Source: DATBMY01 sp036554605 | Lineage (GTDB): Bacteria; Acidobacteriota; Blastocatellia; UBA7656 | NCBI GenBank assembly: GCA_036554605.1 | Contig: DATBMY010000410.1 | Span: forward strand, 1 to 8,996 | Length of the DNA: 8,996 bases | Direction of reading: 5' to 3' | Part shown: positions 1-7,010 of the stretch, piece after piece | Layout of the letters: every line of letters starts with the position of its first letter | How positions within the stretch are numbered: position 1 is the first letter of the stretch | Translations under genes and position numbers: made by a program | Notes under the pieces: generated by a model | What the model saw: only the letters and a program-made list of their open reading frames with translations | Databases searched by the model: none | What the model was told of the DNA's origin: nothing

Positions 1-500
1 AACGCCCGCAATGGCCGCTAAGGCATCAAATCGACTCTACTCATCCGAGCCAAAGACCTGCGAGGCGGTAGAGTTGCTTCGATGTGAGCAATTGTAATAG
101 CTAATTCTCATATCCCTTCTGCGCCATGCCCGCCTGGCTCAACTACTGTGTGGGCCTCCACCCGAGCTCATCAAGTGCCTGAGCCCCGATGCCTATAACA
201 GCCGAACTGATAATGACCGAGCAGCCCGGTTTAGACGAGCATGAAATGTTTAATCCATCTCGGACATTAAAGAGTGTAATCAGAAGCGGTAGCCAGAATG
301 CCACAGCATCGACGCGTGCCGGGAGGATATTCCGCGATCGTCAAGTCAAGGTCTGGGATTATGACCGGCTCCGCAGCTGTAACGTCAGACAACCTTTTAT
401 CCGCGGAGCCTGTGGAAAGAGGACTGGCAGAGTATTGGACCGCTCTGCGCGAGAGCGGGCATAAGTAGTGCTCATGCGACCTGCCCGAATAAAAATTCTC

Positions 501-545
501 TTGCGAATGATCATATCGCCCTTATTTTCTCGCTTAAGTAAGCGA
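501..545 (+). promoter_or_regulatory. Candidate promoter and palindromic operators of the receptor gene
   Basis: A weak sigma-70-like pair, TTGCGA (501-506) and TATTTT (523-528), is separated by 16 bases. It is overlapped by two palindromes: GCGAATGATCATATCGC at 503-519 (perfect apart from one extra A) and TCGCTTAAGTAAGCGA at 530-545 (seven-base arms, two-base centre). The second would lie just downstream of the predicted -10 element, near the transcription start. Two dyads at a promoter suggest binding of a dimeric regulator, but no known regulator consensus is recognised and the promoter match is poor. Confidence 0.35.
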
Positions 546-606
546 AGACGAAGAAGGCGCAGGGTCGACGCCCTGGCTATGAAGAATCAAAACTCAAGGT
601 GAGATC

Positions 607-612
607 AGGAGG
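607..612 (+). promoter_or_regulatory. Ribosome binding site of the receptor gene
   Basis: AGGAGG lies eight bases ahead of the ATG at 621. It is a full Shine-Dalgarno match and fixes the start of the receptor gene, which then opens directly with a signal peptide. Confidence 0.9.
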
Positions 613-620
613 CACAAGCC

Positions 621-3600
621 ATGGATAGGATAATCGTTAGATTTGTATGCCTGTTTATCGTTGGCCTTATGCTTTATAGCCACATGATATTTGTGGCGGC
701 GCAAACGACAACGACAGGGGCAATCGAAGGACGAGTGTTCGAAGCCGGATCACTTGGGACTGGAATCTCTAACGTAGTCATAACAATGACGAATGAAGAA
801 ACAGGACTCAAACGCTCAACGCTCACCGATGCCAGTGGTCGTTACTTTATAAGCGGACTGCCGCCCGGCTATTATACTATTGCTGCCACTCCACCCGCGG
901 GTTATGAGTCTGGCCCGGATTCTTCGGTATACCATTTGGTAATCAACATAATTGAGCTCAAAAGGATCAAACCGCCGCCGATCACCTTACAAAAGATTGG
1001 CGCAGCGCTATCCGTATCTGCGCCCCGGCCAGCTCACCCTGCGTCCCCACCTCGAACTATTGCTGGTCCGCCACCGATAACATCCAACGTCGAACAGTTG
1101 GTTAATACCACTAATGCGTCCAGAGGGGAGAGCTTCGATAGGCGACAGCTTCTGTATTTGCCGTTGCCCGGCGTGCGTACTTTCGACGACCTTGCTCTTC
1201 TGGCTCCGGGTGTATCCCCGCCGCCGCAAGCCATAGGCTCAGCAACAGGGCCCGGCGTCGGGCCGGGGGTCGGCACATCGGGACAGTTTTCGGTCAACGG
1301 GTTGCGCAGCCGCTCTAACAACTTCACGATCGATGGCTCTGACAATAATGACGAAGAGATTGGAGTCCGCCGCCAGGGCTTCACGTCGTTCGTGCCACAA
1401 TCTATTGAGAGCGTTCAGGAATTTCAGATTATCACGCTGCTGCCCGAACCTCAGTTTGGACGCAACATGGGCGCTCAGGTTAATGCCGTTTCTCGTTCAG
1501 GCGGGTCCGTCTATCACGGAATGATTTACGGCTTTCTAACTGACAAAAGGTTAAAAGCTCGTGACGCCTTCGATCTAAGCGGCGGCCCGGCGAATTACCC
1601 GCTGAAGTCCAATGGCCAGCAGGTCTTGCTAAATAGCCAGCCCTTAGCTCCAGCCAACCCCGTAGGGGGTGAGAATCCTTTCACGCGCGCGCAATATGGG
1701 TTTGTATTCGGAGGCCCGATCGTTAAAGGAAAAACATTCTTCTTTTCCTCTTTTGAGCATCAGGACATAAACGCGAGTAAAGAGTCACATTTTGCTGTGC
1801 CGACGGTGGCCGAGCGCGGCTTATTCAGGTCGGGAGACTCCGGGATCCATCTGGGGGATTCAACTCTGGTGCCCGCCTTTCTTACCGGCAGCGCTTTTCA
1901 TAGCCTTTTCCCGTTCCCGAATAATCCCCTCGGCCCATATGGCAAAAATACTTTTACAGAGATCCTCCCGGCAAATGCTGATGGGACCATCTTTTCGGTG
2001 AAGCTCGATAGAAACATCACCTCCTTCGGTAAAGATCATATACTGACCGGAAGATACAATTTTACCGACGATGACACGATCCTTCCTGTCACCGGCGAGG
2101 CTCTCTTCTCTTCGCTTCGGGCGCTGGTTCGGACGCAGAACCTTGCCCTCTCGCTCGACAGTACAATTTCTCCGCGCGCAATAAACCAGCTCAGGGTTTC
2201 ATACGGGCGGACACGGCTTAACTTCGAAGAGGTTCGCGACCCGTACCTCCTTCCGTCGGGTCTGCTGCCAAACGAACCTTTTCTGCTTAATGCACCGCTC
2301 ATCAGGAATGTCACTCTTCCGGGCGGCCTCCCCAGTTTTATCACCATGGGTTTAGATACCGAGACTGCGCTCGGGAGACAGGAGATCCCCATACACGGCG
2401 ACGTGCACCGCTGCCCCGGTCCGGGTTGCCACCCGCACTTCTCTCCTACCGGCACCGGTCTTCTTGGGCAGGTGGTTGTTTCTGGATATAGCCCGATCGG
2501 AGTCGATGTCTTCAATTTCCCGCAGGGAAGAGTGAACAATACATTTCAATGTGCCGATACGTTTATCTATGACCTGCGCACTCAGGTGAATCACAGGTTC
2601 ATTCTCGGGACGGATGTGCGCAGAAATCAGCTCAATAGCTTTCTGCAAAGAAACTTCCGGCCGCTGGCGCTCTTCAATGGGACGCCGGATGTTTCCGCGG
2701 CCAATCTAAGCAAGGCTTCCAAGGACGCGCCGGGATACTTTCTAGGAAGAGATTTCCTGTCCGCCGGCGCGCCGACCGGATTCTTTCAAACTCTGATACT
2801 CGACCCATCCAAAGCCTCGCCCTTGTCAACATTCGGGCTACGTTACTGGCAATATAATCTCTTTCTGTCGGATCAAATACGCCTGCGGCCCAACCTCATG
2901 CTTACGGTGGGGATGAGGTATGAACTAAACACGGTGCCAACCGAGGTTAATCGCCGCATAGAGGCGACCTTTACGTCACAGGCAATAAAAGACTTTATAG
3001 CCGCGGAGCGTATGTTCAGGTTCCTCGACAGTGAAGGGAACCCGAAGGGCGAGCCTCTAGGGAAGTCCGGGCTTGAACTGTTTCTTGACGGGCGCAAGGA
3101 GATATACAGACAGGACAATAACAACATCGCGCCTCATGTATCGTTCGCCTGGGATCCTTTCGGAGATGGCAAGACATCCATCCGCGCAGGGTACGGTATA
3201 TACTATGATCAGATACCGGGCGCGGTCATTGACCAATCTCGCAACGTTTTCCCGACCTACTTTACCGTCAACCTTGCGCATCACAATTTCGGCGTCCCAA
3301 ATAGCGGGTTCATAATTCCGGGCACCGAGCACATGTTTCTGGCCCTTAGTCCCGGGGTGCTGGCGGTGCCGGGTACTCTCAACACCTTTAACCTCCAGGA
3401 TCCGGCAAGCACGCCGGGGCGGCCGCGTTCGCTGATAGATCCGATCCGGTTCGCAGTCGAGCAAGCTCAGCTTACTCAGGGACAGTCCGGGCCGGGCTTC
3501 ATCTTGCCTGCATCTAACCTCGAGACCCCATATGCGCAGCATTGGGCTCTCTCCGTAGAGCGAGAGGTGGGACAGGACTTTCTACTCTCGCTGGCTTATG

Positions 3601-4469
3601 TGGGTACACGAGGCACGCATTTAATCAGGTTCGCAACTCCTAATCTCGGGCCTAATGCAATACCGGTGGTGAATAGTCTCTATGCCGCGGAATTCAAACA
3701 GATCGGTATTGCAGAAAGCTTCCCAGTACTTTTTGGCACCCACCTTTCGCTCGCCGGGGAGATCCCATTGAACCGCCCCTTCCCCTTGCTCGGCTCTTTC
3801 ACTTCAATTGAGTCAGATGCAAATTCCATATACAACAGCTTGCAATTCCATGCCAGCAAGAGGTTCTCGCGCGGGATCCAATTCACCACCGCTTACACAT
3901 GGTCGCACGCTATTGATGAAGTGTCGGATATGTTTGACCTGGCTGGCGCGCGAGCCCTGCCGCAAAACAGCTTCGACCGCCGGGCAGAGCGCGGGGATGC
4001 GAATTTCGATGTGCGCCATCGCTTCGTCTATAGCTTTGTTTTTGAGTTGCCCCGTTATAAGAGCAACGGGCTTCTTGGCGGCTGGCAACTCGCAAGTATA
4101 GGAACTTTCCAAACCGGTCAGCCCTATTCAGTCTTGCATTTCGCTGATGTCAATCTGGATGGGAACCTCACCGACAGAGTTAGCGCCCCCGATCTGTCCG
4201 ATGCCGGTCGGGCCGGGCGTAATCAATTCCGCGCGCCGGGCATTGCTACCGTCGACGTGATGTTAAACAAGCTTTTCAGGTTCGGCGATTGGAAAAAAAT
4301 GGAAGTCCGTACCGAAGTGTTCAATATCTTCAATAGGACGCACCTGGGCATACCAGTTCACCAATTGTTCTTCGGCGGGTTCAGGTTGGAGCCGCTTACG
4401 CAGAAGAACCACTTTGATACGCGAATACCCGGGCGAACAATTCAGTTCGGACTGAAATTCACTTTTTAA
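621..4469 (+). CDS. TonB-dependent receptor, Oar-like, with carboxypeptidase-regulatory-like domain
   Basis: This is a large outer-membrane beta-barrel protein of 1,282 residues, probably for TonB-driven uptake of an unknown substrate. Residues 1-27 form a signal peptide (short basic start, hydrophobic core, cleavage near FVAA). Residues about 34-115 form a carboxypeptidase-regulatory-like beta-sandwich (GAIEGRVF start, DASGRYFISGLPPG in the middle). A proline-rich linker (about 134-153) leads to a plug domain (about 165-292) with the family segment VNGLRSRSNNFTIDGSDNND (225-244). The rest is barrel with aromatic-rich strands, ending in phenylalanine (QFGLKFTF) as expected for recognition by the BAM complex. 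The reading frame is intact and the length is normal for the Oar-like group. No TonB box is obvious. The mature chain has only three cysteines, C598, C603 and C644. It is monocistronic as far as visible, and converges on the DUF418 gene. Family call is firm; substrate is unknown. Confidence 0.93.
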   Translation: MDRIIVRFVCLFIVGLMLYSHMIFVAAQTTTTGAIEGRVFEAGSLGTGISNVVITMTNEETGLKRSTLTDASGRYFISGLPPGYYTIAATPPAGYESGPDSSVYHLVINIIELKRIKPPPITLQKIGAALSVSAPRPAHPASPPRTIAGPPPITSNVEQLVNTTNASRGESFDRRQLLYLPLPGVRTFDDLALLAPGVSPPPQAIGSATGPGVGPGVGTSGQFSVNGLRSRSNNFTIDGSDNNDEEIGVRRQGFTSFVPQSIESVQEFQIITLLPEPQFGRNMGAQVNAVSRSGGSVYHGMIYGFLTDKRLKARDAFDLSGGPANYPLKSNGQQVLLNSQPLAPANPVGGENPFTRAQYGFVFGGPIVKGKTFFFSSFEHQDINASKESHFAVPTVAERGLFRSGDSGIHLGDSTLVPAFLTGSAFHSLFPFPNNPLGPYGKNTFTEILPANADGTIFSVKLDRNITSFGKDHILTGRYNFTDDDTILPVTGEALFSSLRALVRTQNLALSLDSTISPRAINQLRVSYGRTRLNFEEVRDPYLLPSGLLPNEPFLLNAPLIRNVTLPGGLPSFITMGLDTETALGRQEIPIHGDVHRCPGPGCHPHFSPTGTGLLGQVVVSGYSPIGVDVFNFPQGRVNNTFQCADTFIYDLRTQVNHRFILGTDVRRNQLNSFLQRNFRPLALFNGTPDVSAANLSKASKDAPGYFLGRDFLSAGAPTGFFQTLILDPSKASPLSTFGLRYWQYNLFLSDQIRLRPNLMLTVGMRYELNTVPTEVNRRIEATFTSQAIKDFIAAERMFRFLDSEGNPKGEPLGKSGLELFLDGRKEIYRQDNNNIAPHVSFAWDPFGDGKTSIRAGYGIYYDQIPGAVIDQSRNVFPTYFTVNLAHHNFGVPNSGFIIPGTEHMFLALSPGVLAVPGTLNTFNLQDPASTPGRPRSLIDPIRFAVEQAQLTQGQSGPGFILPASNLETPYAQHWALSVEREVGQDFLLSLAYVGTRGTHLIRFATPNLGPNAIPVVNSLYAAEFKQIGIAESFPVLFGTHLSLAGEIPLNRPFPLLGSFTSIESDANSIYNSLQFHASKRFSRGIQFTTAYTWSHAIDEVSDMFDLAGARALPQNSFDRRAERGDANFDVRHRFVYSFVFELPRYKSNGLLGGWQLASIGTFQTGQPYSVLHFADVNLDGNLTDRVSAPDLSDAGRAGRNQFRAPGIATVDVMLNKLFRFGDWKKMEVRTEVFNIFNRTHLGIPVHQLFFGGFRLEPLTQKNHFDTRIPGRTIQFGLKFTF

Positions 4470-4658
4470 GTGATTCTTAGAAAGCAGGGTTTTACTGGCC
4501 GATAATTTATTGCGGATCGTTACCGCCTTCGCGCGGCAGCATCAACAAAAACACAGAGATTCATCCGGCAATATTCGATCGGCCTCGCGGGCGATGACGC
4601 TTATCCCTCAATTTCGTTCCAGGTGTGCCGATTTGCTGCGCGAATGATATATATCAGC

Positions 4659-5849
4659 CTAAGCGCCGGCCTTGGCCGCCGACTTACCCGTCATTCGCAT
4701 CGGCTGCGGGCGTCCGTAAGTCAGCGAACGCCAGACCCACTCGGCAGGCCCGAATCGGAAGTGCCTCATCCACCAGACGCTTGCCGGAACCTGTAGCGAC
4801 CAGACCGCGAGCGCTAAAAGAACGCCAAGACTCGGAGTGATCCGGTCAAAAAGGTTGAATCCCGCGCATACGGGGATAATGATTGCCGCTTGTAGCAGGT
4901 AATTGGTAAGCGCCGTCCTGCCGACAGCGCCCAGTGGCGCAAGCCACCTCCGCCAGGAACGCCTCTGCATGATCAGCAACAGGGATGAAGCATAGAAAGC
5001 CGCCAGCCCTCATGCATGACCGCTCCATAGAAGCCCCAGAATCAGGCGCCGCTCAAAAGTTGGAACGGAATTCGACCACATCATAAGAAGCAGCTCCCGG
5101 CCTGCGTATGCCAGAGCGCCTATGCCCAATCCCGCGACAAGCGCCCGATTGAGCTCCCTTCTGCGGGCGGCGATATTATCAAAGAAGCGCCTCCTTCCAA
5201 GGTAAAGACCGAACAAGAACATTGGCAAGGAAGCGGGCCAAGAAACAATCGCAGTGGAGTACCAGTATCTCACCCAGGCGAAGTTGGCGCCGATGTGGCT
5301 CATCGCTTCCGTTTCGGGTCGCTGCGGAAATGGCATGCCTGTGAGAGCCCAGGCGCCGCGAGCAAGGTATGGGAGAAGCAGGCCCATGATCGCTCCGACG
5401 GCGAGCGTCTTGTTCGAAGCGTTACGCAAGAGCAGGAGGAAGAATCCCATCACGGCGTAGGGGACGAGGATGTCGCCGTTGCGAAGCAAAAGCGCGTGCG
5501 CAAGACCTATCAGCAGCAGCGCAAGCAGCCTGCGACAATATACTGGAACGATGCTTGTACCTCGGGCCGCGGCGCGGGTCAACTGTATTGAGAAACCGAG
5601 CCCGAATAGAAAGGCGAAAATGGTATAGAACTTCGTGTCAACCAATACCGATAGCAGATTGTTGAGAATGCGGTCGGCGCTGCTGTACGTATATTCGGGC
5701 GGGCTGCCCAGATTCCAGAGCGTATAGGCCAGTAGCACACCGAAGAGCGCGAAACCGCGCAACACATCGAGCGCGGGGATTCGCTCGCCCGCCTCAACAG
5801 GCAGGAGCGCCGTCGCCGGGCCTCGGATGGATAAATTATTGCCTGGCAT
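4659..5849 (-). pseudogene. DUF418 / YeiB-family membrane protein gene interrupted by an in-frame TGA
   Basis: The 397 codons encode a multi-spanning inner-membrane protein of the DUF418 (YeiB-like) family, whose role is poorly known. The N-terminal part carries the family opening RIPALDVLRGFALFGVLL (residues 23-40), then KFYTIFAFLFGLGFS and several hydrophobic segments. The C-terminal DUF418 part contains LGAVGRTALTNYLLQ and the closing signature RFGPAEWVWRSLTYG. The two parts are in the same frame; only one TGA codon (5010-5012, codon 280) separates them, so this is a nonsense change and not a frameshift. Without it the protein would be about 396 residues, a normal length for the family. 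I start at ATG 5849 because GGGA lies five bases upstream and it gives a normal N-terminus; a TTG at 5912 in the same frame would add 21 basic residues. The gene begins 108 bases after arsR on the same strand. Possible explanations are a recent loss-of-function mutation, a sequencing error, or less likely readthrough. Confidence 0.85.
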
Positions 5850-5957
5850 TTCGTCCCAAACTCTAGCGAGTAGCCCCGCGCCGCGTTTGACCGGACGTGG
5901 ACGCCGTCGCAACTTGCGCTTCGAGTGGCGATGCGTCCGTTGCGCTCATTGCGCATA

Positions 5958-6365
5958 TTACGCCCGTTCAAGGTTAACCGGCCTCGGCGCTCTTTGAAGC
6001 TGAACCGAAAGCTGAATCTGCGGCGCACAGCAGACCTTTGTCAGCCGCGCATAGTCTCTCTGCATTTCCACGTCCGACCTGAGCCATCGCTGCACCTCGC
6101 CGAGAACCGCGGCGGCACGCTCATCGGGCGGAGTCGCTATCTGGTAATGCATCCATTTTCCCTCGCGCCTGGCGCTGACAATCCCCGCCCGCCTCAAGTA
6201 TGCGAGATGCCGCGAGATCTTTGGCTGGCTCGTTCCTAATACCTCTACAAAGAAACATACGCAGACCTCGCCCCCGCCGAGCAGGTTTAACAGCCGCAGC
6301 CGGGTGCGGTCCGCAAGCGCGCGAAAGAATAACTCCATGTCGAATCTCTTATCCGCTTTGCTCAT
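5958..6365 (-). CDS. arsR: ArsR-family metalloid-responsive transcriptional repressor
   Basis: This is a small winged-helix repressor of the ArsR/SmtB family; such dimers leave their operator when a metalloid or metal binds cysteine thiols. From the chosen start it has 135 residues. The core begins at ELFFRALADRTRLRLLNLL (residues 11-29), the recognition helix region is TSQPKISRHLAYLRRAGIV (45-63), and the wing is REGKWMHYQI. Cysteines C35 and C37 sit in EVCVC, the position of the classic ArsR metal site (usual form ELCVCDL, here followed by FF instead of DL). A second vicinal pair, C112-C113, is near the C-terminus. ATG codons also occur at 6398 and 6338; I prefer 6365 because 6398 lies inside the operator, while a promoter at 6373-6381 would start transcription at about 6365. 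No Shine-Dalgarno precedes 6365. It is divergent to arsI, and very probably represses both itself and arsI. Confidence 0.92.
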   Translation of the reverse strand: MSKADKRFDMELFFRALADRTRLRLLNLLGGGEVCVCFFVEVLGTSQPKISRHLAYLRRAGIVSARREGKWMHYQIATPPDERAAAVLGEVQRWLRSDVEMQRDYARLTKVCCAPQIQLSVQLQRAPRPVNLERA

Positions 6366-6372
6366 AAAAAAG

Positions 6373-6381
6373 ACTATACCA
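6373..6381 (-). promoter_or_regulatory. Extended -10 promoter for arsR
   Basis: On the minus strand the bases read TGGTATAGT, matching the extended -10 form TGnTATAAT at all but one base of the hexamer. No good -35 hexamer is present at the usual distance (AATATG). Transcription would begin near 6365-6366, that is at or next to the preferred arsR start codon, implying a leaderless mRNA. Confidence 0.5.
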
Positions 6382-6382
6382 T

Positions 6383-6402
6383 AAATATGCCTTGACATAT
6401 TT
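6383..6402. promoter_or_regulatory. Inverted-repeat operator, probable ArsR binding site
   Basis: AAATATG (6383-6389) and CATATTT (6396-6402) are perfect seven-base arms around a six-base spacer. Outer arms CCATA (6379-6383) and TATGG (6407-6411) extend the dyad, though offset from the inner register. AT-rich dyads of this size between divergent arsR and target genes are typical ArsR-family operators. The site overlaps the -35 box facing arsI and abuts the extended -10 element facing arsR, so a bound dimer could block both promoters. Confidence 0.7.
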
Positions 6403-6420
6403 GATCTATGGAACTAATAT
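6392..6420 (+). promoter_or_regulatory. Sigma-70 promoter for arsI
   Basis: A perfect -35 hexamer TTGACA (6392-6397) is followed after 17 bases by TAATAT (6415-6420), five of six bases of the -10 consensus. Transcription would start near 6427, leaving a leader of about 36 bases that contains the arsI ribosome binding site. The -35 box lies within the inverted repeat. Confidence 0.8.
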
Positions 6421-6447
6421 CCTCACACATTCGTTTGGGCGAATATG

Positions 6448-6454
6448 AAAGGAG
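6448..6454 (+). promoter_or_regulatory. Ribosome binding site deciding the arsI start
   Basis: AAAGGAG stands eight bases ahead of ATG 6463. A further in-frame ATG at 6445 would put this site inside the coding region and has no site of its own, so 6463 is the likely start. Confidence 0.85.
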
Positions 6455-6462
6455 AACAGAGA

Positions 6463-6924
6463 ATGACGATAGGAACAGATAATCGAGTGACGGCGCTCAA
6501 AGCGCATCTAGCCATCAACGTAAAAGATGTAGAGCGGAGCATCGAGTTTTACAGCAAGATGCTAGGGATAGAGCCTAGCAAGGTGCGGACCGGCTATGCA
6601 AAATTCGACGTACAGAACCCGCCGCTTAACCTTACGCTTAATCAAGTTCCCTTCGGCGAGCGAGGGGCGCTGTCGCATCTGGGGATTCAGGTCGCGTCAA
6701 CGGAAGATGTGTTGGCCGTGCGCGACAACTGGATGCGGGCCGGGCTCATCACGCGCGACGAGATGCAGACCGACTGTTGTTATGCCACTCAGGATAAGAC
6801 CTGGGTTAAGGACCCGGACGGCAACGAGTGGGAAGTATTCGTTGTGCTTGAAGACAATCTCCCGGAGGTTAAGAAGGCGGCTTCATGCTGTGCGCCGGTC
6901 CAATCGGTCGATACATCCAAATAG
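6463..6924 (+). CDS. arsI: ArsI/CadI-family metalloid resistance dioxygenase (VOC fold)
   Basis: This 153-residue cytosolic protein belongs to the vicinal oxygen chelate superfamily, ArsI/CadI branch. Characterised ArsI enzymes use Fe(II) and oxygen to cleave the C-As bond of trivalent organoarsenicals such as methylarsenite, releasing arsenite; CadI is a cadmium-induced relative. The VOC half-repeats are visible as LKAHLAINVKDVERSIEFY (12-30) and LSHLGIQVAST (70-80). Likely metal ligands are H15, H72 and E124 (in NEWEVF). The vicinal cysteines C105-C106 in TDCCYATQDKTWVKDPDGNE are the signature substrate-binding pair of the family. A second pair, C142-C143, lies in the tail. It is the first gene of its transcript, controlled by the operator at 6383-6402, divergent to arsR, and 86 bases ahead of the cupin gene. 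The arsR pairing favours arsenic, but the exact substrate (organoarsenical or cadmium) cannot be read from sequence. Confidence 0.92.
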   Translation: MTIGTDNRVTALKAHLAINVKDVERSIEFYSKMLGIEPSKVRTGYAKFDVQNPPLNLTLNQVPFGERGALSHLGIQVASTEDVLAVRDNWMRAGLITRDEMQTDCCYATQDKTWVKDPDGNEWEVFVVLEDNLPEVKKAASCCAPVQSVDTSK

Positions 6925-7010
6925 CAGCGCCCGGTTCTTCTATCGATCCGGGCAGCAGTTAACGATAAACCGGTCGCTGTCGCCCAGCAGCGGCCCCGCG
7001 AGGCACCCGT

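Larger units (their letters stand above)
1..620. other. Region without a supported gene, upstream of the receptor gene
   Basis: I see no convincing coding sequence here. A 91-codon open frame at 189-464 (+) has no clear ribosome binding site and no recognisable family features, so I do not call it. The stretch holds short inverted repeats: a nine-pair stem with one G-U pair (32-40 with 68-76), an eight-pair GC-rich stem (367-374 with 403-410, 28-base loop), and a compact seven-pair stem with a five-base loop (440-446 with 452-458). From about 490 the sequence becomes AT-richer and carries two palindromes and a weak promoter-like pair ahead of the gene at 621. It could be a long leader, a decayed gene or a structured RNA; the sequence alone does not decide. 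Confidence 0.6.

Noticed and set aside
189..464. 91-codon open frame on the plus strand
   Set aside because: It has no clear ribosome binding site, no domain pattern and an arginine-rich, low-complexity composition typical of chance frames; hairpins run through it.
4441..4472. TTCAGT-TCGG-ACTGAA hairpin followed by five T, and CACTT/AAGTG over the receptor stop codon, as a terminator
   Set aside because: The stems are short and lie inside or over the end of the coding sequence, and the T-run is six bases away from the first stem; I could not support a terminator in 4470-4658 either.
4659..4979. The C-terminal DUF418 fragment as an independent gene starting at TTG 4979
   Set aside because: It has no ribosome binding site and simply continues the upstream frame past the TGA; it is the tail of the interrupted gene.
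4971..5012. Selenocysteine insertion at the DUF418 TGA
   Set aside because: The downstream sequence offers only a four-pair AGGG/CCCT stem with a long loop, unlike a bacterial SECIS element, and the family is not known for selenoproteins.
6929..6953. GCCCGG/CCGGGC stem after arsI as a terminator
   Set aside because: Only six pairs with a 13-base loop and no following T-tract, so it does not justify ending the transcript before the cupin gene.
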